From positions 4,588,001 through 4,652,000 of the forward strand of contig OX940968.1 of NCBI GenBank assembly GCA_954870475.1: a stretch of DNA of 64,000 bases, given 5' to 3'. This DNA is from Euphrasia confusa. Taxonomy: Eukaryota; Streptophyta; Magnoliopsida; Lamiales; Orobanchaceae. Positions 22,463 through 33,323 of this stretch are shown here, in pieces. Below the pieces are notes generated by a model. That model did no database searches and was not told where the DNA came from. It saw only the letters and a program-made list of their open reading frames with translations. The number at the start of each line of letters is the position of its first letter. Position 1 is the stretch's first letter. Both the position numbers and the translations under genes were made by a program.

Positions 22463-22886
22463 TCGAATTTTTAAGAATCTTCGGTGTTTTTTTTTCTATT
22501 GTACCGCTGAAGGCGATGCCGGAGGAGGCGACTACGCAGGTCTGGATGACGGTGTTTTCTTGGCGGGTAAAAGGCTGTCTGAGCACGCCGGCTTTCTCGA
22601 CTGCCTTTGTCCAAGTCTTGACGAAGAAGAAGCCGAGGAGGCCAGCAGAGACGTTGAGAGACGGGATTATTCCGGTGGTGAGATTGAGCTTCATGACTAT
22701 GAAGCTGAACATGACAGAGAGGAGAAAGCTCACAGCAAAGGCTCTGACTGTCAGCTGCTGCCTCCAGGTGGGGACCACTCTGTGCTTGAACATCTTCTCC
22801 ACCGACAGCTCGTCCTCCTCCTCCGCCTTGTCATCTTCTCCGGCGGCGTGGAAGGAATTTCTCGCACTCGGGTTCTCCTTCTCCAT
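20350..22886 (-). CDS. YSL7: Yellow stripe-like oligopeptide/metal transporter (YSL7-like)
   Basis: Six exons on the minus strand (22505-22886, 22244-22407, 22073-22170, 21860-21994, 21577-21766, 20350-21453), 690 aa. This is an oligopeptide transporter (OPT) family protein of the YSL branch, expected to have about 14 membrane spans. Recognisable blocks are WRQQLTVRAF, MKLNLTTGIIPSLNVSAGLL, FTRQENTVIQTCVVA, YPSGTATAHLINSFH, FQWFFTAGDDCGF and GDGIWTLPSSVLALAGV. Family members carry metal-nicotianamine or other peptide-like substrates across membranes. The sequence style (N-terminal SVEKMF, LRKIMV-type loop, GCGLTDWS) fits the YSL5/7/8 group, YSL7 best. I chose the second in-frame Met (22886); a start at 22919 would add 11 residues. 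Intron 1 contains a run of 34 adenines. Confidence 0.88.
22427..22460 (+). repeat. Poly(A) tract of 34 bp in YSL7 intron 1
   Basis: An uninterrupted A run. On the gene strand it is a poly(T) tract within the intron; its length is likely unstable and it is also a place where sequencing can err. Confidence 0.9.
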
Positions 22887-24077
22887 GTGTGTGCTGTGCT
22901 GTGGTGAAAATGGAATCATCTTTTTCTATATATGAAAAGGCAGAGCGGAAGCACGTGGCAAAGTCAACGGTCTCTTAGTCAACTCGAGACAAATTAGACA
23001 ATAATCAACTACTCCAAGTAATAGTAATACTATGAGATCTGAAAAATAAAATGAAAAAGATCGTCAAAGACTTCCTTTTTTTTTACAATCAGATTTGAAA
23101 TCCTCCGTCACTAAATTAGTTGTTTTTTTTATTCGGATGCTGCTTTTTCTGGCCAAGTCAAGAGAATTTGTAAAAGTGGAATTTTGAGAATATTTTCAAT
23201 AGGAGCACAAGTGCACAACTACAACCCATCTCTATAGAGAGAGGAGTTGGTAAAATGTACTTTCATCTAAAATTAACTAAAATTTAATAATATACTGTAT
23301 TTGTGTATGTGGATAAACTGTGTGGTCACTTTTGTGACAAGTAATTATTTATTTTAACATCCCAACCAAACTACCAAACTATATATAGCCTATATAGGAC
23401 ATGAAACTAAGACATAGCTTAAAGACTATTTATGTGATAACAATCATTCATGTGGATGTCATCCTATGTTCAAATTTCAATACTTTTCAAACATTGAGGA
23501 AAAGTATACAGTATGTGCTACTAAAAAAAATTTCTCCTCTAAATTATTGCAAGATTTGGACCCACTTATTAATATGACACAATTGGATGTCCCAATCATA
23601 ATAATGAGGTAGTGGGGGGACAGATGGACAAAACTTAAGAATGGGAGAATTTTAATAATATTTGAGTCTTTGTGGAAAAGAACAAAAGAAAGAAATGTGA
23701 CATACTCAATTTAATGTTTATCTTACTCTAAAGAAGTGCGACTGTGCGAGTGAGTGGTGTTGGTGTATCATAAATCATAGCCTTATCTCAGATGTATAAC
23801 AATTCATAGGAGAACTGTCTTTAGCCCTACTAATGAGCTGGACCAAGAATTATATTGTTAGTAGAAGATTCTGGAATAGCATGCACATATTTCAAATTAT
23901 ACACCCAACTATTTTATAGTAAAAAATAATAGTATTATTTTAATAAATTACTCAATTTCATAATAACAGCTATTGCTTCATTTGAACTTCTCCAAAAGAA
24001 GTGTGTATATTTCTACCAGACCAAGAGATCTTATAAGAAACAGTCTTAACTACCAATAATCCCCCAATAGATCTTAA
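22887..24077. other. Intergenic region upstream of YSL7
   Basis: AT-rich, no gene seen. Contains the YSL7 promoter and the 3' flank of the DYW gene. A short perfect palindrome (CTCTATAGAGAG) lies near 23232. The repeated phrase TTAATTACCAATAATCCC occurs twice just before 24078-24092, a small local duplication in the 3' flank of the PPR gene. Confidence 0.5.
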
Positions 24078-25904
24078 TTACCAATAATCCCCACAAGAAC
24101 AAGAGCCATCCTTAAAACAATGAAACCTGTTTCGATCCCGCACGACTATTTCTCGACTCACAACACTCGAAATCACCTTGAAAGAAGCATGGCAATCTTC
24201 GCACACGCGAAGATTCTTAAAAACCCTAACCGTCTCTCCAGGTGGCGTGTTCATGAGCCCGAAAACCAACGCCAGTTTCTCACTGTGCCGAAACAAGACC
24301 CTCAACTTCTCCTCCTCCTCCAAGTCGAGAAGAACAACCGAAGTGTTCGGCACGTAACCTCTCGACTTCATACGCACTAACAAGAACTCCCACATCTTAA
24401 ATATCTCCTCCGATGCAGGATGACTATCGTCACCAGCCACAAACTCATGGACCGTCCCTCCAACACTAACCGAACTCCAACCAAATGTCCTTTTTACCCC
24501 TGCACTCCTCATCTGCTTCCTCACTCTCGCAGCCTCCTCCCATCTCTTCGCTTCGGAATATACATTCGCAAGAACCACGTAATATCCTTCATTCAAAGGA
24601 TCCAATTCACGCAAACGACCCATCGCTAATTCAGCCATTTCAACGTTCTTGTGGACTTTGCACCCCCCAAGAAGGGCCCCCCATACAGCCGCATTCGGCT
24701 GTATAGGCATCTTCTTGATGAAATCGTGGGCCTCTTGCAAAAGCCCACCACGGCTTAATAGATCAACCATGCAGCCGTAGTGTTCGATAGTTGGATCGAT
24801 TTTATACTCTTTAGTCATGGCAGCGAAAAACGCACGCCCCTCGTTTATCAGTCCCATGTGGCTACAAGCGTTTAATAGACCGACGAATGTGACCACGTTA
24901 GGTTTTGTCCCTGCTTGAGTCATTTCGAAGAAGAGCTTTAGGGCTTCGTTTGCCTTCCCGTGAACTGCTAGCCCTTGTATCATGGCTGACCACGAGACAA
25001 CCGTTCGTTCATCCATATTATCGAATACTTCACGTGCGGATTCTAAACATCCACATTTTATGTACATGTCAATCAGAGTGTTGGAAATATGGATGTTTCT
25101 TCTGAAATCGTTCTTGCACGAATTGAGATGGATTCGCCTCCCGAGATCAAGTGCGCCTATATCGGCACAAGCTGCTAAAACAGAAACCATAGTCATCTCA
25201 TTGGGGTTTATTCCCTCTGCTTCCATCTCGGTGAAAAGAGCAATGGCCTCCTTCGGCATCCGGCACTGGACGAAACCTGAAATCATAGCCGTCCACGACC
25301 TCAGGTTCTTATCCGGCATTTCCACAAACAGTTTGTACGCAGAGTCTATTTCGCCTATCTTCGAAAGCTGCGTGATCATCGTGTTCCAGGTGACGGAATC
25401 CCTCTGCGGCATTTTGTCGAACAGTTGAAGCGCGTGGCTGATCTTCCCGCAAGACGCGTACAAATGCACGATCGCGTTCGACAGAACCAAGTTCGACCGG
25501 AGCCCGAGTTTCTCGACGTACGCGTGCACGATTCTCCCCCGGAAAAGATCACGTGATCGCACGCACGCCTTGAGAACGAAGGAGCAAGTAAAACCATCTA
25601 CGGGCACGTTATGCTCCCTCATTTGGTGAAACAGAGAAACGGCATCGAACGGATAATCACCCTCGGCGAATTCTCTCAGGCAAGAGTTCCACAGGAAAGT
25701 CTCCGGCTGGTCGAGCTGCTTAAAGATCTGCTGGGCATACGAGAAACTTCGAGTGAGAGCGCAAACCGAGGCGACACGTGGCATCGGGATATCGGATAGC
25801 GTCGACGCGCCATTTTTTATGAAAAGGGCATGCACTTGTTGGAGCTCGAATGGGGAACTGAATTTATGCAGGAGTGATACGGAAGAAGGTACCTGGAAAT
25901 CCAT
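24078..25904 (-). CDS. PLS-class PPR protein with E and DYW domains (organelle RNA editing factor)
   Basis: Intronless, 608 aa. After a short leader the protein consists of about a dozen P/L/S repeats (for example NAIVHLYASCGKISHALQLF, NTLIDMYIKCGCLESAREVF), an E domain around GWSSVSVGGTVHEF, and a complete DYW domain ending SCSCGDYW. The deaminase-like residues are intact: HSEK at about residue 540, then CEDCH and the terminal CSC motif, so it is likely catalytically competent for C-to-U editing in mitochondria or plastids. The target site is not readable by eye, but the repeat code could be predicted. The first ATG is at 25904; the open frame extends further upstream only through a GTG. The divergent Mpv17-like gene starts 168 bp away. 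Confidence 0.93.
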   Translation of the reverse strand: MDFQVPSSVSLLHKFSSPFELQQVHALFIKNGASTLSDIPMPRVASVCALTRSFSYAQQIFKQLDQPETFLWNSCLREFAEGDYPFDAVSLFHQMREHNVPVDGFTCSFVLKACVRSRDLFRGRIVHAYVEKLGLRSNLVLSNAIVHLYASCGKISHALQLFDKMPQRDSVTWNTMITQLSKIGEIDSAYKLFVEMPDKNLRSWTAMISGFVQCRMPKEAIALFTEMEAEGINPNEMTMVSVLAACADIGALDLGRRIHLNSCKNDFRRNIHISNTLIDMYIKCGCLESAREVFDNMDERTVVSWSAMIQGLAVHGKANEALKLFFEMTQAGTKPNVVTFVGLLNACSHMGLINEGRAFFAAMTKEYKIDPTIEHYGCMVDLLSRGGLLQEAHDFIKKMPIQPNAAVWGALLGGCKVHKNVEMAELAMGRLRELDPLNEGYYVVLANVYSEAKRWEEAARVRKQMRSAGVKRTFGWSSVSVGGTVHEFVAGDDSHPASEEIFKMWEFLLVRMKSRGYVPNTSVVLLDLEEEEKLRVLFRHSEKLALVFGLMNTPPGETVRVFKNLRVCEDCHASFKVISSVVSREIVVRDRNRFHCFKDGSCSCGDYW

Positions 25905-26072
25905 AGCATAAAAACTGAATCTTTTTTCAAAATCAATAGAAACTACTTGAACCGACCGGGTTATCACGATTTGGGTTCGACCGGTTTCAAAACGTAAAAC
26001 CCCTCACAAACAAAAACCCCTGAAAACCCCCATTTTTCTCAGTTGAAATCCTTTGAGTGTTATCCATTAGTC
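25905..26072. promoter_or_regulatory. Compact divergent promoter, PPR-DYW / Mpv17-like
   Basis: Only 168 bp separate the two ATGs. No clear TATA box is visible; two ACCGGTT/GACCGG repeats (about 25953 and 25979) are arranged around TTATCACGATTTGGG. Both genes encode predicted organelle proteins. Confidence 0.5.
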
Positions 26073-27706
26073 ATGGCGGCAATGGGAGCGAAATCGTATC
26101 CTTTACGGCCATGGGCGGGTTTCTATAAAGCACCCGCAACCCGCATTAATCCCCAAAGCAAAATTCTTGCATTTAGCTCTGTGAGCTGTCGCGGTAGAAT
26201 TACACTGCCCTCTGTGAGCGGGTTTAGGAAATTTGAATTCGGGTCCGAGCAATTGGGTCTGAAATCTATTCGGGTGTCGAGTGGCGGCGGAGATGGTGGT
26301 GGGTTTGGAGATTCCGGCGGTGGAGGATCTGGTGGCGGCGGCGGAGATGACGGTGCCGGAAACTGGTCTCTGCTTTCATGGTATAATAATTGTATAATAT
26401 AATCTCTGCTTTCATTTTTATCATTGTTATTCTAATTGAAACATCTAAAAACTCAATTTTGAAAATGTCAGCTCTTTTTATCTGAATTCATCTTGTTAAT
26501 CTAAAATCCGGTGCAGGTATCTGTCTCTTCTTGCCAAGTACCCTGTGGTGACGAAATCCGTGACATCAGCATCCTTGACATTGGTTGGCGATATGATCTG
26601 TCAGGTAATCTATCTGGTAAAGTTGATCTGTGAGAGTGCAGTTAATTGATAGGTAGCCAGTGTGGAATGTGTTTAGAGTCGTATTGTGTATATTTTGTAA
26701 GCCGTTAGAAATCATCTCGTTTATTTCGTTGGAGAATGACACAAACTGATTGTGTTGAATGCGTAATGGATATTTTTTGGGCAGTTTGTTATCTTATTAA
26801 TTTGAAGTGGGCTCTCGATCGTGCTTCAAAACTATGTGTTTATTTCAGTGACTTTTAATTATTGTATCATGCTTGCAATCTCTTCTCTCTTCAGCTGGCG
26901 ATTGATCAAGTCCAGTCTCTGGATTTGAAGCGAACATTTCTGTTCACAATGCTGGGGCTGGTTTTGGTTGGTCCAACATTGCATTTCTGGTACAGTTTGT
27001 GTTGCTATTGCTTGTCGAAAATCCATTTTTTTTATCTTATTTTTAATATTTCAACTCAGTACAGTAAGAGATTAATCGAATGTTTCTATCAAATGTTTAG
27101 GTATTTGTATTTGAGTAAACTAGTCACAGCACCTGGAGCTTCTGGTGCTTTCTTGCGCCTTCTCCTTGATCAGGTGACGTTTTTCTTTTGGGTATTGCGT
27201 ATTTAATTACTTGTTAAGTTCAATTTGATATTCGAGTTTTCTTATGCAGTTACTTTTCGCTCCCATTTTCATCGGAACTTTTCTTTCTACATTGGTGACG
27301 CTCGAGGGAAGGGCCTCACATGTGATACCAAAGCTAAAGCAGGTACTCTTCTCGAACCCATACTTTATGGTACTTACTAAATATAACGATTACCTTTATT
27401 TATTTTTACTTCGCTTTGTTTTGTTTTGGTAGGAATGGTTCTCGTCGGTTATTGTGAATTGGCAGCTGTGGATACCTTTCCAGTTCCTCAATTTTCGATT
27501 TGTTCCACAGCAATTTCAGGTTTGATTCATTTACAGGCTATAATTTACCAATGCACTCACTAATAGTAGTCTGTCTGATGTTCGAATTTTATTCACTCAT
27601 TTTTCGAGAATCGTTCTTCTTACAGGTCCTTGCCGCAAATTTTATTTCCTTAATATGGAATGTAATTCTTTCCTATAAAGCGCACAAAGAAGTTATCGCC
27701 AAATAG
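26073..27706 (+). CDS. Mpv17/PMP22 family membrane protein, probably plastid-targeted
   Basis: Seven exons (26073-26380, 26517-26604, 26895-26989, 27101-27173, 27250-27342, 27433-27519, 27626-27706), 274 aa. Residues 1-85 are Ser/Arg/Lys-rich and resemble a transit peptide followed by a glycine-rich linker (GGGDGGGFGDSGGGG). The rest is a four-span Mpv17/PMP22 domain: WYLSLLAKYPVVTKSVTSAS, GDMICQ, the GPTLHFWY motif, LLDQLLFAPIF and the C-terminal signature QLWIPFQFLNFRFVPQQFQ ... NFISLIWNVILSYKAH. Members form channels or pores in the inner mitochondrial, peroxisomal or plastid membrane; exact role is unknown. ATG at 26073 is the first Met and gives the full leader. Confidence 0.9.
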
Positions 27707-28799
27707 GTAAAACCTCTATCTTCCTGAACATGCTGTTTACGGAATTTAGAATTCCATAGTTAGCCGACTCAGACAAGGGTTCGATGGCGAAAGCATCATG
27801 AAGACTGCCCTAAAAACACAGGAGAAAAATGGTAGTTCTGAGCTTTCCCCATGTTTTTCTCGGCGTTTTTTTTTTCATTTATGAGTTTTGTGAAGGGCCA
27901 TTTGACAACCTAAAACAGTACAATGTTTTTTGGTCAACTGACTGAAGTATTCAAATCTTTTGAAAAACAAAAAACTTCAATCCTAAATTATTCAATTACT
28001 ACTAATTTAAAAAGTATGGTAGTAGTATTGTCCTTTTCAAGGATGATGGAATTCATCTGTCGAGACAAGGCAACTTAATTAATTTACATCCAAGTCTTAT
28101 AACTTGCAATTGAACAACACTCCATGATTGTCTAATCAATGGCGTCTAATCAGTCGTGAAATTGAACGTCCCTGGTTGCGTGTGAAATGGCAAGAAACGA
28201 GAGAGGCAACAAACTACACGCGATTTTGTTTACAATATCTTAACTCGAAGATCGATCAAAAAACATTTCTAGATGGAAAATTGACTTCGTTTTGAAGTCT
28301 TTGAGCAAAATTCAAAAAACTGAAAATTGAATGTTTGAAGATATAATATATGCTCTTGAAATAAGATACTACTGTCAGTGATATTTATGAAAACGAGTGG
28401 ACGACTTAGAAAAAGTCATATTTATTGCTTGACGTAAATAGAACTCATATATATATTTTATAAAATAAAATATTATTGTATATTCCTATTTTCTAATGCG
28501 ACCAAAATACGCGCAACCAAAATTGAACACAGAAAATTGAGGTGGCTTATTTGGTTGGATGTTACATCTTAATATCTTATCTAATTATTAATAATACCTC
28601 CATATTTTTCTTTCATTTAATCTTATACCAGCTGGCCGAAACAAGGATTTTTCATCGAGCTTTCCTTTTCTTTTCCGGCACTGCATTCATTATTATTATT
28701 ATTATTAATATTAATAATAATTAAGTATTTTGTTAAATGTTAAAGCTCAGAAAAATTTAGGAAAAACATTGTACTGTACTCAATACATACTTACGTAAT
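27707..28799. other. Intergenic region, Mpv17-like to GEM-like
   Basis: AT-rich, no gene seen. It contains the 3' flank of one gene and promoter of the next, with an (ATT)n/(TTA)n stretch at about 28689-28722. Confidence 0.5.
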
Positions 28800-29976
28800 A
28801 TGGTGGTGAAGGAGAAAAGTAAGGTTCATCATCAGTTTGCAGATTATTTTTCGACAGGCCCATTAACAAAAAGCCCATTACGACCCAGCCCGGACCGATC
28901 ACCTGGAACTGCCACCCAAAGCCCAGCATCTTCCTCAGACCACTCCTCTCCCGCTGCAGCCGCCGCCTTCTCCGGTACTAATTCTATTTCAATACACGGG
29001 AAATCGAAACAAATACATCAAAAGGTATTTCCTATTTATTCAGTTAATTAATTATTCTCAGAAAATGGTCGGCCTGCGGTTCGCAAGTCGAAACTCGAAA
29101 GAAAAGGAAGCAGCTTCATCTGCAGAATTCGGGAACACGGTAATAAAATCATTTAATTTACTATTTATATATAGAGCACATTAATTAATTAATTAATTAA
29201 TTAATTAGGTTTGATTCAATTTGTGCTCTGGATCTGACTTTTGATTCAGTTTAATCAATCGGGCCGGGCCGTGTAATTTGGGTTGATCTTTGTGCAGTGA
29301 GAATGGGCCCTAAGTTATCGGAAACGGTGAAGGGGAAACTGAGTGTGGGGGCCCGAATAATAAGAAACGGAGGCAGAGACAACATTTTCAAAGACGTGTT
29401 TGGTTTGGGCGAAGGCGAGAAACTACTAAAGTCGTCTCAGTGCTACTTGTCAACAACATCGGGCCCCATCGCCGGAATCTTGTTCGTATCGACGGAGAAA
29501 GTCGCCTTTCGAAGCGAAAGATCCATCGATGTCCGCTCCTCTACTGGGGCCCTCATCAGGATCCCTTACAAGGCAAGTAAAAGTAATCTTGTGAATTGTA
29601 TTACTTGTCTTGTAGTAGTTAGCTCAAGCGGTATTAATCGATCGATCTTCAAATTAAGTCGCTTGTTATAGTTGTTGATGCTAAAAAAACATACATGCAT
29701 ACATACATACATACTCCTGATCATCTACATAAAATCTTGAACTAGAAACATGTTTTTTTAATGAAAATATAATATAATGATTTGCAGGTGTCGATTCCTG
29801 TGAGGAAGATCAAGGGAGCTTATGAAAGCGAGAATGTGGAGAAAGAAGCAGAGAAGTACATTGAGATTGTGACTGAAGATAATTTTGAGTTTTGGTTCAT
29901 GGGATTTGTGAGGTATGAGAAGGCCCTCATCAGTCTTCAGAGGGCCATTTCCAATGTGCAGGATCATTACAACTAA
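28800..29976 (+). CDS. GEM-like protein with GRAM domain
   Basis: Four exons (28800-28974, 29062-29139, 29298-29572, 29788-29976), 238 aa. The N-terminal 60 residues are Pro/Ser-rich. The core begins with REHVRMGPKLSETVKGKLS, the hallmark of the plant GEM/ABA-responsive family, and continues through a GRAM domain (FKDVFGLGEGEKLLKSSQCY, AGILFVSTEKVAFRSER, then KVSIPVRKIKGAYESEN). The C-terminal ending YEKALISLQRAI is usual. GRAM domains bind membrane lipids or partner proteins; GEM itself restricts cell division and root-hair identity. The last intron has a GC donor (own entry); the frame demands it. No specific symbol is safe because the family is large. Confidence 0.9.
29573..29787 (+). other. 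GC-AG intron in the GEM-like gene
   Basis: The donor is AAG followed by GCAAGT, the usual strong context of GC-AG introns. The next GT (four bases further) would shift the frame and meet a stop in the following exon, whereas GC splicing joins YK to VSIPVRK as expected for the family. Confidence 0.85.
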
Positions 29977-30143
29977 TTACTTATATAAATTTGTACAAAT
30001 TGTAAGTTTTTTGTTATAAACATTGAATTACTTTACAGAAATTGATAGAACAACAACTGAATAATAGTATATGTAATTAATTCTTGATTTTCTCAGACCG
30101 TCGTCGGTCATAACATAAATACATAACATTATCCGAAGATATA

Positions 30144-30178
<35 letters not shown>
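30144..30178 (+). repeat. (TAG)n microsatellite
   Basis: About eleven uninterrupted TAG units in the spacer between the GEM-like gene and the first peptide gene. Confidence 0.9.
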
Positions 30179-30408
30179 TAGAGTATTTATTTCGGACAGT
30201 GTCTGTTGATGTCTTGCACGACAACTACATAACCTGAAGGATCGATCATTGGAAAATAAAAGGAGATTAATTTAAACACAACAGGGTAAGGGTACATCTA
30301 TACTTTTTGAAAAGCAGGACACTGAGGTACAAAACACAAATCGATATATCTGGTGAAAATTAAGCTTGGGTTTGAATTCATGGCCGGCCGATGGGGTGAG
30401 TAAATTTA

Positions 30409-30754
30409 TTAGTGTCCGATGGGTTGAGTAATTTTATTAGTGTGGTCGCTTGGACCGTAGCCAGGATAATCCTGTACTTGCGCCCCTGGAGGTTGTGGTG
30501 GACATGGATGTTCGACCGGTGAGAACAGGATTCCTGCAAAACCGCAAATTTGTAAATTTAATGTCGAAAATCATTAACACGATTACAAATGACCTATGTT
30601 CATTGATCCGTAGTATAGTATATATATACATTACTACGTACATTGTATTGTTGATTAGTAGTAGTAATTACTTACTTGAGGAGGAGGAAGTGCAGGTAGG
30701 AGGAAAACAGGAGAACATCAGTGCAACCAACACCACTGCAACATGAGCCTTCAT
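30409..30754 (-). CDS. Small secreted peptide precursor, copy A
   Basis: Two exons on the minus strand (30676-30754, 30409-30533), 67 aa. Exon 1 is a signal peptide (MKAHVAVVLVALMFSCFPPT) followed by a Ser-rich stretch. Exon 2 begins RILFS, is Pro-rich (HPCPPQPPGA) and ends with VQDYPGYGPSDHTN and IGH. It is paralogous to the two genes further along (same exon-1 split after the first base of a codon, shared ILxS start of exon 2, DY motif). The intron that separates exons 2 and 3 in the other two copies is absent here. Tyr after Asp is a plausible tyrosine-sulfation site. A TATATATA box lies about 55 bp upstream of the ATG. I infer a secreted signalling peptide; the family is not recognised. 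No transcript evidence is available. Confidence 0.62.
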
Positions 30755-32043
30755 ATCATTCAATCTTCACAAAATTAAATTATTCAATTCATTTGAGTAT
30801 ATGTTTATATATATATATACAGTATGATGGTGCAAGAGAGTCGATCAACGTGTTGAAAAAATCTAGGAAAAAGTCAACTCTGCTAGTGATCTTTTTTGGA
30901 GTGCATCACGCCCCCGATGAATGATATAGTAAAGCACACCATGCTTTGCCTGCCATGCCATTCTAAACTTTAGCTAGTACTAATAATCACGCTAGTTCGA
31001 ATCCATAAGATTTCCATCCACTTTATATTACTATGACCACTATTTTTAATCTTTTTTTATTGTACATTAATTGTTTCTTTTTTTTTTTTTTGTGATTTTT
31101 TTCCATCTTAAATTTGTGTTTTAATCCTTTTATTTCTTTTTTTTTTGGTAATTTTATATACTATAAATTTTATTTTAGTATTCTTTTTTTATATAATTTT
31201 ATATATTTTTTATTATAAGTAATTAAATAAAAGAATAATTGACCAACTTGGCAAATTATGGGAAGGAGGTAGTAGGTTACAAAAGTCTAAAATTTTGAGT
31301 TCGGAGGTTAGGTGTTTTTGTATGTGTGCGAACAGAAAAAACAAGAGAGGGAATGTAAATGCTTAAACTAATTTTATAATTTATATATATATTTTATCAT
31401 AAGTAAACGGTCAAATAAAATAACAGCTGACTAACTTGCAGTTATGAGAGTATGGGATGTAGGGAGTAACTTTTTTAGTATTCTTTTTTTATTTTATTTA
31501 TATATAATGATATTCATATGCCCAATTGCACACATTTATGGACTTTTGTAACCATTCTTAATATATATATAAGAGTGTATGCGCAGTTACACATTTATTA
31601 AATACATAAATAATACAGAGTAATTACATGCAAAAATGTCACTATAACATGTAATCAAATTCCGTAAATTAATTCATTAATTGCACTGTTATAAAATTGT
31701 ACTCCAAATTAAGTTTTATTGTTAAGCATTTTCTTTTCAGAATAGAAGAGTGCTCTGGAATATACTACAAGGACTAGTAAGGAGTACTTAAATAATTCTT
31801 GATTTTTACATAAATGTAATAATAAATCTGAAGATATAGATCGACTAGCCAACAAATATCTATTAGGGCAATGTCGATGTCTGTCACCACAACAAACATA
31901 ACCTGAAAGATCGATGTATCATTGAAACAAACGACGGAAAATATATAACCGATCGAAATTAATGTAAACACAAAAAAAGATAATGAACACCACAACACAA
32001 TCGATCTGATAAAAACGAAGGTTGGATATGAATTCAACGGCTT
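30755..32043. other. Promoter of copy A and 3' flank of copy B
   Basis: No other gene seen. On the minus strand, near the start of copy A, there is a TATA box (about 30810-30822), a W-box-type TTGACT at about 30872-30878 and a 16-bp block at 30888-30903 that is identical in the copy B promoter (32688-32703). The remainder (31000-31800) is AT-rich with an imperfect direct repeat (around 31200-31290 and 31380-31470). The 3' flank of copy B (31860-31980) is similar to that of copy A (30200-30290). Confidence 0.5.
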
Positions 32044-32509
32044 TCAAGCTAGCGGCGGTGGTGGTGGGCATGCTGTTTTTAAACAACTGGGAGTTGGCCC
32101 AGGATAATCATTTGGTAACGGCATTTCTTCCTTTGCCTTCGTCTGCGCGCAATTATACATATTAATTATTAGTATCAACAAAATAAATAAATTGAATTCA
32201 TTTCTTAGTTTCAAGTTTAACTCCCAAGAAACAAAAATAAATAAAACTAAAAATTGAACATAATTAGTGAAACTTATAAACTAACCTGGAATATAGCATC
32301 AGATGCTAAAGGTGGATGTGTGACTTCTGATGAAATTAGGATTCCTGCAAAACTAAATTTGTAAATTTAATCAACAATATTATATATATATTATATGGTT
32401 AATTTTATAAATATATATAATTACTTGAGGAGTAAGTGGTAGGAGGAAAACATGAGAGTGAAACCAACAGCACAAACACCACAGCAACGGCCTGCTTCAT
32501 ATTTTTCAT
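32044..32509 (-). CDS. Small secreted peptide precursor, copy B
   Basis: Three exons on the minus strand (32425-32509, 32286-32344, 32044-32142), 80 aa. Signal peptide MKNMKQAVAVVFVLLVSLSC is followed by FPPTTYSS at the exon end. Exon 2 reads RILISSEVTHPPLASD and exon 3 starts TKAKEEMP, then NDYPGPTPSCLKT and a Pro-rich tail. Exon phases equal those of copy C (1 then 0). Only two Cys lie in the mature part, so a knottin is unlikely. The conserved core Asp-Tyr-Pro-Gly-x-x-Pro-Ser suggests a modified signalling peptide. A TATA box lies about 60 bp upstream of the ATG. The splice sites are GT-AG and the three copies agree in phase, which is the main support for these models. Confidence 0.65.
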
Positions 32510-33323
32510 CTTCACAACACTAAATTTTAGTACATCTCTAATTAATTCAATTCATCTAATTTGTGTTTGTGTATATATACGGAGTATATGATTATGAATA
32601 TTGGTGCATGAGAGTCAACTGTGAGTAATGAGAGGTGTTGAAAAAATGAGAGAGAATATTCAACTGTGCTAGCTAATTGCCTTAACTGATCTTTTTTGGA
32701 GTGGTCTATATATATAAATGCATGAATCACGCCACCGATTAATTAATGTTATAATTCATCCGTCCACCGATCATTGATGACATGTGTTCGGGGGCCTCCG
32801 TCACATACGGTATATTGAAATTGCGTAAAACTATACTGTGCATTTTTATATGTTACAAAATGTTAGTGTTATTATATATAGATGATCAATTAGATTTAGG
32901 GTGATTTATCGTGGAGATCATCAATAATTATAATAATGAAAAGTTATGTATTTGTTTTTGTCACTTTAGCAAATGTAATTTTTTTAAATATATTTCGAAA
33001 AAAATATCTGCTTTCTTAACTAATCATCTATGTTAAAAACAATAACAAAAAAAAAAAATCACTATATAAAGAAACAAGCTAAGTGATGTCGATGTCTGGC
33101 ACAGCATGACTTACGTACGGAGTATAATCGGATTGATCGTTGAAATAAATGAGAAAAAATAAACTAAATTAATGTAAACTCAGCCCATGCTACAATATCA
33201 TTTAACGAAGATATCAAAATTTGTGAAAACACGAGTGTGCAACGCGAACACAACACAATGATATATATGATCATAAAACAAAACAAAACAAAAAATATGT
33301 GAAGACGGCAATATCCTAAGTTC
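32510..33323. promoter_or_regulatory. Promoter of copy B and 3' flank of copy C
   Basis: On the minus strand upstream of copy B there is a TATA box at about 32569-32580, a TTGACT W-box-type site at about 32613-32619 and the shared 16-bp block at 32688-32703. The region 33085-33190 resembles the 3' flanks of copies A and B. No other gene is seen. Confidence 0.5.

Noticed and set aside
30437..30746. Plus-strand frame of 98 codons over peptide gene A
   Set aside because: It is antisense to a signal-peptide gene whose two exons share phase and motifs with its paralogues.
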